From NCBI GenBank assembly GCA_016219425.1, contig JACRNB010000012.1:124001-188000 (forward strand): a DNA stretch of 64,000 nucleotides. The letters are read 5' to 3'. Under the pieces are notes generated by a model. The model saw only the letters and a list, made by a program, of their open reading frames with translations. It made no database searches and had not been told where the DNA came from. The DNA comes from Betaproteobacteria bacterium. GTDB lineage: Bacteria > Pseudomonadota > Gammaproteobacteria > Burkholderiales > Thiobacillaceae. The position numbers were made by a program, and so were the translations under genes. Positions within the stretch are counted from its first letter, which is position 1; each line of letters begins with the position of its first letter. Positions 26,121 through 37,125 of the stretch are shown one piece after another.

Positions 26121-28904
26121 TCACAGCGACTGCTGCCCTCCCGCCTCCCCCGTCAGCGCCGCCTGCGCCACTGCCAGTCTGGCAATCGGCACGCGCGGGC
26201 CGGAGCACGATACATAGGTCAGCCCGACCTCATGGCAGAAGCGGATGGAGGCCGGGTGGCCGCCGTGTTCGCCGCAGATGCCGATCTTCATCTCGGGCCG
26301 GGTGCTGCGACCCCATTCCACCGCCAGCTTCATCAGCTTGCCCACACCCTTTTCGTCCAGCACCTCGAAGGGGTTGTCCTGGAGGATCTTGTTCTGGTTG
26401 TACATGGGCAGGAACTTGTTCTCGGCATCTTCACGGCTGAAGGAGAACGTCGCCTGGGTCAGGTCGTTGGTGCCGAAGGAGAAGAATTCCGCCTCTTCCG
26501 CCAGGCTCTCGGCGCGCATGCAGGCGCGCACCACCTCCATCATGGTGCCGAAGCGGAAGTCCAGGGTGACGCCGTAGTGGGTCTCCACCGCCAGGCGCAG
26601 GGCGTCCACGTGGAGCTTGACCCGCTTCAGTTCCTGGGCAGTACACACCTGGGGCACCATGATCTCGGGGTGCACCGGCACGCCGTCGCGCTGGCACTCG
26701 GCGGCGGCCTCCAGGATGGCGCGAATCTGCATGGAGTAGATCTCGGGTGACGTGAGGCCCAGACGCACGCCGCGATGGCCCAGCATGGGGTTCACCTCGA
26801 ACAGGGCGCGCACCTTCTTGAGCATGGCCTCCTTCTTTTGGATCACCTGGTCCACCAGCATGGGGTCGATGCCGCGCTGCACCGGGACTACCGGCGGCGC
26901 GCCCCGCCCCCGCGCCATGAAGTCCACGGTGTCGGCCAGAACCTGGATGCCCCGTGCGGTGTCGCGCAGGTGCTTGAGTTCCTCGATCTCGTCCACCAGT
27001 TGGTCCGCCGTGGGCAGGAATTCGTGGATGGGCGGGTCCAGCAGGCGCACGGTGACCGGGTGGGGGGACATGACCTTGAAGATCTCCTTGAAGTCGCTGC
27101 GCTGGATCGGCAGCAGCTTGTCCAGGGCGGACTGGCGATCTTCCAGGGTCTCGGCGACGATCATTTCCACCACGATGGGCAGGCGGTCCACGGCGTTGAA
27201 CATGCGTTCGGTGCGGCACAGGCCGATGCCCTGGGCGCCGTACTTGAGGGCGCGGGCGGCGTCATGGGGGGTGTCGGCGTTGGCGCGCACTTGCAGGCGG
27301 GCGGATTCATCGGCCCAGCCCAGCAGGGTCACCAGTTCCGGGGTGAATTCCGCCTCGGTGGTGGGCACTTCGCCCAGGTAGACGCTGCCGCTGGAACCGT
27401 CGATGGTGATGGTGTCACCCTCGCGGAACACGCTGTCGCCGACGATGGCCTGGCGCATGCGCACGTCCACATGGATGCCCTCAGCGCCGGCCACGCAGGG
27501 TTTGCCCATGCCGCGCGCCACCACGGCGGCGTGGCTGGTCTTGCCGCCCCGGCTGGTGAGGATGCCCTGGCTGGCGAAGAAGCCGTGGATGTCTTCCGGC
27601 TTGGTCTCTTCCCGCACCAGGATCACCTTTGCGCCGGCGCGGCCCAGTTTTTCGGCGCGGTCGGCGTCGAACACCGCCACCCCGGCGGCGGCCCCGGGCG
27701 AGGCGGGCAGGCCGCGGGCCACGGCGACGGCCTTGGCCTTGGGGTCCAGGTGGGGGAACAGAAGCTGTTCCAGCATCTCCGGCTGGATGCGCAGGAGGGC
27801 CTGGCGCTTGTCGATCAGGCCTTCCCGCACCATGTCCACGGAGGTCTTCACCAGGGCGTGGGCGTTCATCTTGCCGTTGCGGGTTTGCAGGCAGTAGAGG
27901 ACGCCCTTTTCGATGGTGTATTCGTAGTCCTGCACCTCCTTGTAGTGGCCTTCCAGGCGGTTTCTGAGTTCCACCAGTTGGCGATGCAGGTCCGGCCTCT
28001 CGTCGGCCATGGCGGATACCGCCCTGGGGGTGCGGATGCCCGCCACCACGTCCTCGCCCTGGGCGTTGGTGAGGTATTCGCCGTACATCACGTTGTCGCC
28101 GTTGCCGGGGTCGCGGGTGAAACCCACGCCGGTGGCGCTCCAGTTCTCCCCCTCATCGCCCATGTTGCCGAACACCATGGCCACCACGTTGACGGCGGTG
28201 CCGTTGGCCATGGCGGGGGTGATCTTGAATTCGCGTCGGTAGTCCACCGCGCGCTTGCCGCTCCAGGAGTTGAACACGGCGCGGATGGCGATCTCCAGTT
28301 GCTCGAAGGGGGCGGCGGGGAAGGGCTTGCCGGTGTGCTTCTGCACCACGTCCAGGAAGCGTTCCGCCACCTCGGCCAGGTCGCGCGCGGAGAGGGCCAC
28401 GTCATGCTTCACCCCGGCCTTGTCCTTGACCGCCTCGAACTCGGTGTCGAACAGGGGTTCCGGCACCCCCAGGGCCACCTTGCCGAAGAGCTGGATGAAG
28501 CGGCGGTAGGCATCAAAACCGAAGCGCTCGTTGCCGGTCTGATTGATGAGCCCTTGCAGGGTCTCCTGGTTGAGGCCCAGGTTGAGGATGGTGTCCATCA
28601 TGCCCGGCATGGACATGGCGGAGCCGGAGCGCACCGACACCAGCAGGGGATTGCGCCCGCCGCCGAAGGTCTTGCCGGTCTGCCTTTCCACTTCGGCCAG
28701 GTGCAGGCGGGCCTGCTCGATCACGCCCTCGGGCAGCGCGTTTTGCTCCAGATAAGCCAGGCAGGCCTCGGTGGTAATGACGAAACCGGGCGGCACATTG
28801 AGGCCGATCTGGGTCATCTCGCACAGGTTTGCGCCCTTGCCGCCCAGCAGCTTCTTGTTCTTGCCGTCGCCTTCAGAGAAGGCGTACACCCATTTCTCGG
28901 ACAT
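26121..28904 (-). CDS. ppdK: Pyruvate, phosphate dikinase
   Basis: This 927-residue enzyme interconverts pyruvate + ATP + Pi with PEP + AMP + PPi. N-terminal nucleotide-binding domain: GGKGANLCEMTQIGLNVPPG. Swivelling domain: GILTSRGGKTSHAAVVARGM with phospho-His458. C-terminal PEP-binding barrel: EFFSFGTNDLTQATFSFSRED and GICGEHGGHPASIRF. Cys in TYVSCSGPRVPIARLA is the expected acid catalyst. Length is typical (870-930). The enzyme may serve gluconeogenesis or PPi-dependent glycolysis. It is a single gene; no regulatory PPDK kinase is adjacent. Confidence 0.98.
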   Translation of the reverse strand: MSEKWVYAFSEGDGKNKKLLGGKGANLCEMTQIGLNVPPGFVITTEACLAYLEQNALPEGVIEQARLHLAEVERQTGKTFGGGRNPLLVSVRSGSAMSMPGMMDTILNLGLNQETLQGLINQTGNERFGFDAYRRFIQLFGKVALGVPEPLFDTEFEAVKDKAGVKHDVALSARDLAEVAERFLDVVQKHTGKPFPAAPFEQLEIAIRAVFNSWSGKRAVDYRREFKITPAMANGTAVNVVAMVFGNMGDEGENWSATGVGFTRDPGNGDNVMYGEYLTNAQGEDVVAGIRTPRAVSAMADERPDLHRQLVELRNRLEGHYKEVQDYEYTIEKGVLYCLQTRNGKMNAHALVKTSVDMVREGLIDKRQALLRIQPEMLEQLLFPHLDPKAKAVAVARGLPASPGAAAGVAVFDADRAEKLGRAGAKVILVREETKPEDIHGFFASQGILTSRGGKTSHAAVVARGMGKPCVAGAEGIHVDVRMRQAIVGDSVFREGDTITIDGSSGSVYLGEVPTTEAEFTPELVTLLGWADESARLQVRANADTPHDAARALKYGAQGIGLCRTERMFNAVDRLPIVVEMIVAETLEDRQSALDKLLPIQRSDFKEIFKVMSPHPVTVRLLDPPIHEFLPTADQLVDEIEELKHLRDTARGIQVLADTVDFMARGRGAPPVVPVQRGIDPMLVDQVIQKKEAMLKKVRALFEVNPMLGHRGVRLGLTSPEIYSMQIRAILEAAAECQRDGVPVHPEIMVPQVCTAQELKRVKLHVDALRLAVETHYGVTLDFRFGTMMEVVRACMRAESLAEEAEFFSFGTNDLTQATFSFSREDAENKFLPMYNQNKILQDNPFEVLDEKGVGKLMKLAVEWGRSTRPEMKIGICGEHGGHPASIRFCHEVGLTYVSCSGPRVPIARLAVAQAALTGEAGGQQSL

Positions 28905-28964
28905 CGCGGTCTCCAGGGTTGAAGGGAAGAGTGTGAAGTGTGAAAACGGAGGAAACCTCCGGCC

Positions 28965-29780
28965 TCAAGGCCCGGAATGCACTGCCAGATCCTTGAGAAA
29001 CGCGGCGTATTGCATCCAGTCCGGTGCAGAGCCGCGTCGGGTAAAGACCACCAGACCGTGCCGGTCCAGGACGTAGGTGGAGGGAAACAGGGGCGCCACC
29101 TCCCGGTCGCTGATCTTCGCCCCGTTGCCCAGCCAGAAATGGGCATCGCGCGGGCCTTTGGCGCCGCTGTCGTGCACGGGCAGGCGGATGCCCTGCTGTT
29201 GCAGCCATTGCCGCGACGCGGTGGCCGGCTCCCGCACCTGGATGAAGAGGAAGGCGACGTCCTTGCCCAGCCTGGCGACGAGTCGCTGGAACTGGGGCAG
29301 CTCTTCCCGGCAGGCCGGACACCATGCGCCCCAGAAGTGCAGCACCACCGGCCTGCCGCGCAGGTGGGACAGGGCCATGGGCCTGCCGTTCGGTTGGGTG
29401 AGATAGAGATCAGGAAAACGCTGCCCCCGCGCATTGCCCGTTGTGGCGTGTGCGGCCTCGGCGGCGCTGGCGTAGGGACGCCATAGCGCGGGCCAGCGTT
29501 TGGCGTCGAACACCACCCGCGCATCCTCGGCGTAGGGCGCGCACTTCTGGGCGCTGTGGGCCTGGCAGGCATTCAGCGCCGCCTCCAGCGCCTGTTCCGC
29601 GGAATCCTGCTCGCCCTGCCAGCTCCATGCGCCGGAGGGGGAGAGGACGAAGGCCTTGTGCCCGTCGGCGCGCCAGTACTCGGCCAGCCCGGCATTCGCC
29701 TCCACGCTCACGTTGGGCAGGGGCGGGGCGGCCAGGGCGGCGCAGGAAAGAAAGGCGGCGAGAAGAGCTTGCGGTTTCAC
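28965..29780 (-). CDS. Exported TlpA/ResA-like thioredoxin with N-terminal DUF4189-like region
   Basis: About 271 residues are read from GTG 29780, chosen because a signal peptide follows immediately (KPQALLAAFLSCAALAAPP). The mature N-terminal half includes WRADGHKAFVLSPSGAWSW and LEAALNACQAHSAQKCAPY, resembling DUF4189-type small domains. The C-terminal half is a TlpA-like thioredoxin fold: FPDLYLTQPNGRPMALSHL then the redox motif FWGAWCPACREELPQF (CPAC) and the cis-Pro region PSTYVLDRHGLVV. The likely role is periplasmic disulfide reduction, for example in cytochrome maturation. An upstream ATG at 29888 lies inside a palindromic repeat and is unlikely to be the start. Confidence 0.83.
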   Translation of the reverse strand: MKPQALLAAFLSCAALAAPPLPNVSVEANAGLAEYWRADGHKAFVLSPSGAWSWQGEQDSAEQALEAALNACQAHSAQKCAPYAEDARVVFDAKRWPALWRPYASAAEAAHATTGNARGQRFPDLYLTQPNGRPMALSHLRGRPVVLHFWGAWCPACREELPQFQRLVARLGKDVAFLFIQVREPATASRQWLQQQGIRLPVHDSGAKGPRDAHFWLGNGAKISDREVAPLFPSTYVLDRHGLVVFTRRGSAPDWMQYAAFLKDLAVHSGP

Positions 29781-29863
29781 GCAGGGAATTATGAACTGGC
29801 GGAGGACGCCGGGTTGGCCGCGCCGCCCGAGGCGGCCAAGCCATTCCTGGGACACCCCGGTTG

Positions 29864-29932
29864 CCCGTAGGTGCGAATTCATTCGCACATAAAGCCTGTG
29901 AAAGTCTGTGCGAATGAATTCGCACCTACGGG
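29864..29932. repeat. 26-bp perfect inverted repeat (GTGCGAATGAATTCGCAC type)
   Basis: The arms at 29864-29889 and 29907-29932 are perfect complements around a 17-nt loop. Each arm also contains its own near-palindrome GTGCGAATTCATTCGCAC. It lies between the divergent thioredoxin and K+ channel genes. The element is probably a mobile palindrome; it may also affect expression of both genes. Confidence 0.88.
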
Positions 29933-29999
29933 CGCTTCAACGGAGGTTTCCAGGTTTATTGGGGATAATCCGCCTCGTCTTCCCCTGCCCCTTACCGCC

Positions 30000-31610
30000 A
30001 TGCCCCTCGCCCAGTTGCTGGTTCGTCTGGCTTATCGGCTGCAAACGTCGGTGCGCTATGCCCGCGTCAAGGGCTTCTTCCACAAACTGTTGATCGACCC
30101 GCGCTCGCACCGCCGCGCCTTGTTCGACGCCTGCATGATCGCGCTGGTGCTGACCAGCGTGATGCTGCTGATCTATGAAGTGCGCCATCCCCTCGGCCCC
30201 TGGTCGGATGCATTCGAGGCGTTCGTGGTGAGCGTGTTCATCGCCGAATACCTGCTGCGCATGTGGCTGTTCAATGACAGCCACAAGGTTCTGATCGAAC
30301 ACTGGGAGCGCGCCGAACTCACCGGCCTGCCGTTCCAGCCTGCGCAGGCCCTGTGGGCGGCGGCGCGGCGCAAGCTGGCTTACATGGCCACGCCCATGGC
30401 CATCATCGACCTGCTCGCCATCCTGCCCAGCTATCGCCCCCTGCGCTTCCTGCGCCTGTTCCTGCTGTTCCGCCTGCTCAAGCTGTTGCGCTACACGCGC
30501 AGCCTCAACACCTTCGGCCAGGTCATGGTGGAGAAGCGTTTTGAACTCCAGACCCTGTCCCTGTTCGTCGGCTCGGTGGTGATGATCGCCACCCTGGCCA
30601 TCTACCTGTTCGAGGCGGATGCGCCGCACAGCAAGGTGCTGACCCTGATGGACGCGCTGTACTGGGCGGTGATCACCGTGACCACCGTGGGCTACGGCGA
30701 CATCGTGCCGGTAACGCCGGAAGGCCGCGTGGTGGCCATGGTGCTGGTGTTTGCCGGCATTGGCGTGATCTCGTTCGCCACCTCCATCGTCGTCATGGCC
30801 TTCCACGAAAAGATGCGCGAGTTGCACGACAACCGCGTCTATGCCGCGGTGGAACGGCAGCGCAACATCACCCTCGTGTGCGGCTTCGGGCGTATCGGCC
30901 AGGTATTGGCGCAACGCCTGGCGGCGGCGGGCGACGCCTTCGTGATCGTGGACCGGCAGGCGGAGAGCGTGGAGCAGGCGCGGCGGCTGGGTTATCTGGC
31001 CATCGCCGGCGACGCCACCGACGGCGCCCTGCTCGCCAGCCTGGGCCTGGGCCGCCAGGCGCGGCGCATCCTGTGCCTGACCCATGACGACGTGAGCAAC
31101 GTCTACATCACCCTCACCGCGCGCCAGGCGGCGCCGGACATCCTCATCGTCTCGCGCGCCAACAAGGCGGAGACGGTGAAGAAGCTGACCCAGGCCGGCG
31201 CCACCCATGTGGTGCGCCCCTACGAGGTGGTGGCGCGCATGGCCGCGGAATTCATCGGCCAGCCGGTGGCCTTCGACGCCCTCTACGACGTGGTCACCCG
31301 CGCCGCCGGGGTGCACCTGGAACCGCTCGGCGTGCATGCGGGCGACTGGCTGGAGCAACAGCGCATCGGCGAGATCCCCTTCGGCGGCCACCGCCTGCTG
31401 CTGTTCGGCGTGATCCGCGCGCAGGAAGCGGCGACGACAGACCGGCAGGCCCGCTACAACCTGAATGGCCGCCACTTCTATTTCAACCCTGGACCGGATT
31501 TCCTCCTGCGCGCCGGAGACATCCTCATGCTGTTCGGCTACCAGACCAGCCTGTCGCTGTTCCGGGAGTTCGTCAGCCGCGGCTGGAAACGCACCAAGGC
31601 CAAGCCATGA
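30000..31610 (+). CDS. Kv-like potassium channel with C-terminal RCK domain
   Basis: This 536-residue protein has a six-helix voltage-channel-like membrane part. It includes a helix with regularly spaced arginines (LRFLRLFLLFRLLKLLRYTR), a pore loop with the K+ selectivity filter TTVGYGDIVPVTPEGR, and the inner helix FAGIGVISFATSIVVMAF. The cytoplasmic part has an RCK/TrkA-N Rossmann domain (TLVCGFGRIGQVLAQRLAAAG) and a TrkA-C domain at the end. RCK domains bind nucleotides or Ca2+ to gate the pore. ATG 30000 was chosen; the frame upstream runs into the palindrome at 29864-29932. It overlaps the next RCK gene by ATGA. Confidence 0.93.
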   Translation: MPLAQLLVRLAYRLQTSVRYARVKGFFHKLLIDPRSHRRALFDACMIALVLTSVMLLIYEVRHPLGPWSDAFEAFVVSVFIAEYLLRMWLFNDSHKVLIEHWERAELTGLPFQPAQALWAAARRKLAYMATPMAIIDLLAILPSYRPLRFLRLFLLFRLLKLLRYTRSLNTFGQVMVEKRFELQTLSLFVGSVVMIATLAIYLFEADAPHSKVLTLMDALYWAVITVTTVGYGDIVPVTPEGRVVAMVLVFAGIGVISFATSIVVMAFHEKMRELHDNRVYAAVERQRNITLVCGFGRIGQVLAQRLAAAGDAFVIVDRQAESVEQARRLGYLAIAGDATDGALLASLGLGRQARRILCLTHDDVSNVYITLTARQAAPDILIVSRANKAETVKKLTQAGATHVVRPYEVVARMAAEFIGQPVAFDALYDVVTRAAGVHLEPLGVHAGDWLEQQRIGEIPFGGHRLLLFGVIRAQEAATTDRQARYNLNGRHFYFNPGPDFLLRAGDILMLFGYQTSLSLFREFVSRGWKRTKAKP

Positions 31611-32320
31611 CCCCCAAATACGCCCTGTTCGGCTGCAACCCCCTCGCCATCGAAGTGGCTTGGCGTCTTTCCCTGGTGCAGCAGCCTTTCGTCATGCTCG
31701 ACCGCGACCCGGCCATGGTGGAACTGGCGCGCCAGGAAGGCCTGGTGGCCGGGCGTATCGACTACACCGACGATGATGCCCTGCGCGCGGCAGGCATCGG
31801 CAGCCACATCGAAGGCGTGTTCTGCCTGCTGGGGGAAGACTCGGAAAACGTGTTCCTTGCCATCTCCGCCCGCGCCCTGGACCCGGGCCTGCGCATCGTC
31901 TCCGTATGCCAGGCCCCGGAGGCCGCGCCCAAGCTGCTCGCCGCCGGCGCCGACAAGGTGGTGGACCCCTACGAGATCAGCGGCGCGCGCGTGCACGAGC
32001 TGATCGAGCGGCCCGAGGTGGTGGAACTGATGGAGCAGACCGTGTTCGGCCTGCAAGACCTGAACATCGCCGAGGTCACCATCCCGGACGGTTCCTGGCT
32101 GAACGGCGTGCGCCTGTCGGAACTGCGCCGGCGCATGGCCCAGAACGTGCTGCTGCTGGGCGTGGTGGACCTGGAACGGGGCAAGGAACTGATCTTCAGC
32201 ACGCGCGGCATCGACCACAACCTGGATCACCAGGATGTGCTCGTGGTGATCGGCCCGCGCGGCGACGTGGAGGCGTTCCGGACCATGATCGAAAGCCCCG
32301 CAGCCCCCGCGCAGGGTTGA
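31607..32320 (+). CDS. Stand-alone RCK (TrkA-N/TrkA-C) subunit
   Basis: This 237-residue soluble protein has a Rossmann-like N-terminal half starting YALFGCNPLAIEVAWRL, where the usual GXGXXG is degenerate. The acidic end of strand 2 is VMLDRDPAMVELA, and a TrkA-C-like domain occupies about 150-230. It is translationally coupled to the K+ channel. It probably assembles with the channel's own RCK into a mixed gating ring. The missing glycine motif suggests it does not bind NAD(H) normally and may be a structural or regulatory partner. Confidence 0.88.
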   Translation: MTPKYALFGCNPLAIEVAWRLSLVQQPFVMLDRDPAMVELARQEGLVAGRIDYTDDDALRAAGIGSHIEGVFCLLGEDSENVFLAISARALDPGLRIVSVCQAPEAAPKLLAAGADKVVDPYEISGARVHELIERPEVVELMEQTVFGLQDLNIAEVTIPDGSWLNGVRLSELRRRMAQNVLLLGVVDLERGKELIFSTRGIDHNLDHQDVLVVIGPRGDVEAFRTMIESPAAPAQG

Positions 32321-32352
32321 CGCCCCCGCACGCCGGCCCGGACAATCCGGCC

Positions 32353-32451
32353 ATGGATACCGCATTCACCCCCGCCCCCGCCCTGCGCCGACTGCGCATG
32401 TGGCTGCATGTATGTGCGTCCGGGGCCCGAGGGGAATTGATCCAGCCGTAA
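32353..32451 (+). other. Candidate leader peptide ORF upstream of EamA gene
   Basis: A 32-codon ORF starts at ATG 32353, with RRLRMWLHVCASGARGELIQP-type ending (final residues GELIQP then TAA). It is followed 18 nt later by a strong terminator hairpin and then the EamA exporter gene. The ORF-hairpin-gene layout is that of transcription attenuation, but no run of one amino acid codon points to a regulator. It might be a chance ORF. Confidence 0.35.
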
Positions 32452-32469
32452 TTCAACGATTTCCCAGCG

Positions 32470-32510
32470 AAGGCCGCGGACCCACAAGGTTCGCGGCCTT
32501 TTTGTTTTTC
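32470..32510 (+). terminator. Strong Rho-independent terminator or attenuator
   Basis: A 13-bp stem, AAGGCCGCGGACC / GGTTCGCGGCCTT, has one G-T pair, the loop CACAA, and a TTTTTGTTTTT tail. It lies 22 nt before the EamA start codon. It either ends the channel/RCK operon or acts as an attenuator for the exporter gene. Confidence 0.88.
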
Positions 32511-32531
32511 TCCCTACCCCAGGAAAACACC

Positions 32532-33422
32532 ATGTCCGTCCCCGCCGCCTATCTCACCGTCATCCTGATCTGGTCCACCACGCCCCTGGCGATCCAGTGG
32601 AGCGCCCAGGGAATCGGGTTCGCCTTCGCCGTCGCCTCGCGCATGGTCATCGGCCTGATCGTGGCCGGCGTCGTCATTGCGATCTGGCGGGTAGGCCTGC
32701 CCCTGCATCCTCGCGCCCGCCGCAGCTACCTGATCGGCGGCGTGGGCCTGTTTGTCGCCATGACCCTGACCTACTGGGGCGCCCAGTTCATCCACTCGGG
32801 ACTGGTGTCGGTGCTGTTTGGACTCTCGCCTCTGGTCACCGGGCTCCTGGCCCTGCTCTGGCTGGAAGAAGAGTCCCTGACCTCGGGCAAGGTGGCGGGC
32901 ATGTTCCTGGGCCTGGCCGGGCTCACGGTCATCTTCGGCGACAGCCACGAGACCGGGGGCGCTCATGCCGTGGCCGGCGTGGCGGCCCTGCTGACCGCGG
33001 TGCTGGTCTACTCCGCCACCCTGGTCTGGCTCAAGCGCATCGGCGACGACAGCCCGCCCCTGGCCACCACCGCCGGCACCCTGGCGGTCTCGCTGCCCCT
33101 GTTCGGCCTGGTCTGGTGGATGAGCGACGGCGTACTCCCCGCCCACGCGCCAACCCGCGCCGTCGCCGCCATCGTCTACCTGGGGGTGTTCGGCTCCGTG
33201 CTGGGGTTTGCGCTGTATTACTACGTCATCAAGCACATGGAAGCGGGTCGAGTGTCACTGATCACCCTGGTCACGCCGGTGCTGGCCCTGATCCTGGGCA
33301 GCCTGCTCAACGGGGAGGATGTGACCCTCCGCATCTGGGCCGGCGCGACGCTGATCGGTCTGGGACTCAGCCTGCACCAGTGGCAGGCGCTGGCGGGCTT
33401 GCTGGGGAAAAGGGCAGGGTAG
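32532..33422 (+). CDS. EamA/DMT-family transporter
   Basis: This 296-residue membrane protein has about ten hydrophobic helices in two repeated halves. The first EamA unit ends near VTGLLALLWLEEESLTSGKVAG, and the second contains VAAIVYLGVFGSVLGFALYYY and VTPVLALILGSLLNGEDVTL. The family exports amino acids or other metabolites; the substrate cannot be read from the sequence. ATG 32532 follows AGGAAAAC. It sits right behind a terminator hairpin (32470-32510), so its expression may depend on read-through. Confidence 0.9.
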   Translation: MSVPAAYLTVILIWSTTPLAIQWSAQGIGFAFAVASRMVIGLIVAGVVIAIWRVGLPLHPRARRSYLIGGVGLFVAMTLTYWGAQFIHSGLVSVLFGLSPLVTGLLALLWLEEESLTSGKVAGMFLGLAGLTVIFGDSHETGGAHAVAGVAALLTAVLVYSATLVWLKRIGDDSPPLATTAGTLAVSLPLFGLVWWMSDGVLPAHAPTRAVAAIVYLGVFGSVLGFALYYYVIKHMEAGRVSLITLVTPVLALILGSLLNGEDVTLRIWAGATLIGLGLSLHQWQALAGLLGKRAG

Positions 33423-33481
33423 CGAAGCGCGCTGACGGATTGGAGAGTGCAGACGGGCGTGTGCAAAGGTCTTTGAATTAG

Positions 33482-33511
33482 GCTCGTGCCACCTCGGTCA
33501 CGGTGGCGAGC
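33482..33511. terminator. Hairpin next to XRE gene stop
   Basis: GCTCGTGCCACC pairs with GGTGGCGAGC around TCGGTCAC. It directly follows the stop of the minus-strand XRE gene. It lacks a T-run, so its strength as a terminator is uncertain. Confidence 0.5.
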
Positions 33512-33512
33512 G

Positions 33513-33833
33513 TCAAAGCACTGCCTCAAGCCCCCTGCGTTCGATCAGGTTGAGAAGCTTCAGCGAGGGGCCGCTTGGCTTCTTGTCGCCGATCTCCCAC
33601 TTCTGGACGGTGGAGAGACTGGTGTTCAGCACAGCCGCAAACACAGCCTGACTGACGTGCGCCTTTTCCCGCAGGGATCTGATTCTCTGCGGGGGCATCT
33701 CTTCGACGTCGAGGTGGCACAGTGCGTCGAATTCGCGCATGCGGCGTTTGTCGATCAGCCCGACCTCGTGCAGGTCCGTGGCCATTTCATGGACCTCCTG
33801 CAAAATCAGGCTCTTAGGCTTCGTGGTTGCCAT
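33513..33833 (-). CDS. XRE-family regulator (NadS/HigA-like)
   Basis: This 106-residue helix-turn-helix protein has IRSLREKAHVSQAVFAAVLN then TSLSTVQKWEIGDKKPSGPS, and ends LNLIERRGLEAVL. This is the pattern of HigA or NadS-type regulators usually encoded just after a RelE/HigB toxin. ATG 33833 (a GTG precedes it at 33836) lies 6 nt after the restored end of the ParE-like toxin frame. It is therefore the third gene of a TA cluster and probably autoregulates it. Confidence 0.88.
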   Translation of the reverse strand: MATTKPKSLILQEVHEMATDLHEVGLIDKRRMREFDALCHLDVEEMPPQRIRSLREKAHVSQAVFAAVLNTSLSTVQKWEIGDKKPSGPSLKLLNLIERRGLEAVL

Positions 33834-33839
33834 CACATA

Positions 33840-34133
33840 TCACCCCACTCGCGCCCGCCAATATCCCGGACTTCGATGCAGGTTCATGACTGCGACGATC
33901 TAGATTTGCGCATCCTCCACTGCATAGAGCACGCCATAGGGAAAGCGATGGACCAGGGCGCGGCGAATGTCGCCCTCCAGCACCTGCCAAGCCTTGGGCA
34001 TTGCGCAAATGCGCTGGATTGTGGCGTGGGTTTCAGCCGAGAAATCCAGACCAAGGCTCGGTGAGCATTCTTCGTAATACCGAATAGCGTCGAAGAATTC
34101 CGATTCCGCCTCCGGATGGAAGGCGAATTTCAT
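33840..34133 (-). pseudogene. ParE/RelE-family toxin truncated by an in-frame TAG
   Basis: From ATG 34133 the frame reads MKFAFHPEAESEFFDAIRYY and RALVHRFPYGVLYAVEDAQI, a clear ParE/RelE toxin. A TAG at 33902-33900 then interrupts. In the same frame the sequence continues IVAVMNLHRSPGYWRARVG to TGA at 33840. That is the expected C-terminal strand and helix of ParE toxins (AVxxLHRxPGYW). A single base change (for example TTG to TAG) explains it. The encoded 77-residue fragment lacks the last conserved residues and is probably inactive. The start overlaps the upstream antitoxin gene by ATGA. Confidence 0.85.
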
Positions 34134-34354
34134 TTTGTGAAAAACTGACGTACCCGCTCGAATACGAGTTCACCTGGCACCGCCTCGACCTTGCCTGAAC
34201 GCAATTCGTCCAGGCGGAGATGGGCAACGGTAGTCCACTCGGCATCTATTTCCGATTCCGGCGGATTTAGACTGGAAAGCAGGTTCTCCACCAGACGAGT
34301 GCGCTCCTCCACCGGCAACGCTGCCGCTTCGGCCATCAATTCACTGGTTTTCAT
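34130..34354 (-). CDS. Addiction-module antitoxin (short helical family)
   Basis: This 74-residue protein starts MKTSELMAEAAALPVEERTR and continues LVENLLSSLNPPESEIDAEW, then HLRLDELRSGKVEAVPGEL. This matches the putative addiction-module component family that pairs with ParE/RelE toxins. It is intact although its toxin is truncated. Its stop overlaps the toxin ATG. No clear operator is seen upstream. Confidence 0.88.
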   Translation of the reverse strand: MKTSELMAEAAALPVEERTRLVENLLSSLNPPESEIDAEWTTVAHLRLDELRSGKVEAVPGELVFERVRQFFTK

Positions 34355-34424
34355 GCGACCTCCTGCAACTCAGAGAGTGAAACGAGTCTATCAGCCCGGA
34401 TCGCCCAAGGAGTTGACTGCGACG

Positions 34425-37019
<2,595 letters not shown>

Positions 37020-37050
37020 GGCGGACTCCAGATTCGGTGGACTGCCTCCA

Positions 37051-37078
37051 ACATGGGGAAGCGACGTGCGATTTCAAC
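37051..37078 (-). promoter_or_regulatory. Sigma-32 (RpoH) type promoter of clpB
   Basis: On the minus strand, GTTGAAA (37078-37072), 13 bp, then CCCCATGT (37058-37051) closely match the RpoH consensus CTTGAAA / CCCCATNT. It lies about 32 nt before the clpB ATG, with GGAG preceding the start codon. Confidence 0.85.
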
Positions 37079-37125
37079 GTCTGGCTATACTCCCGACGCA
37101 ACGCCCCGGATAGGAGATACCCCGT

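Noticed and set aside
29781-29888. Upstream ATG start for the TlpA-like protein
   Set aside because: It lies in a mobile palindrome and would place the signal peptide internally.
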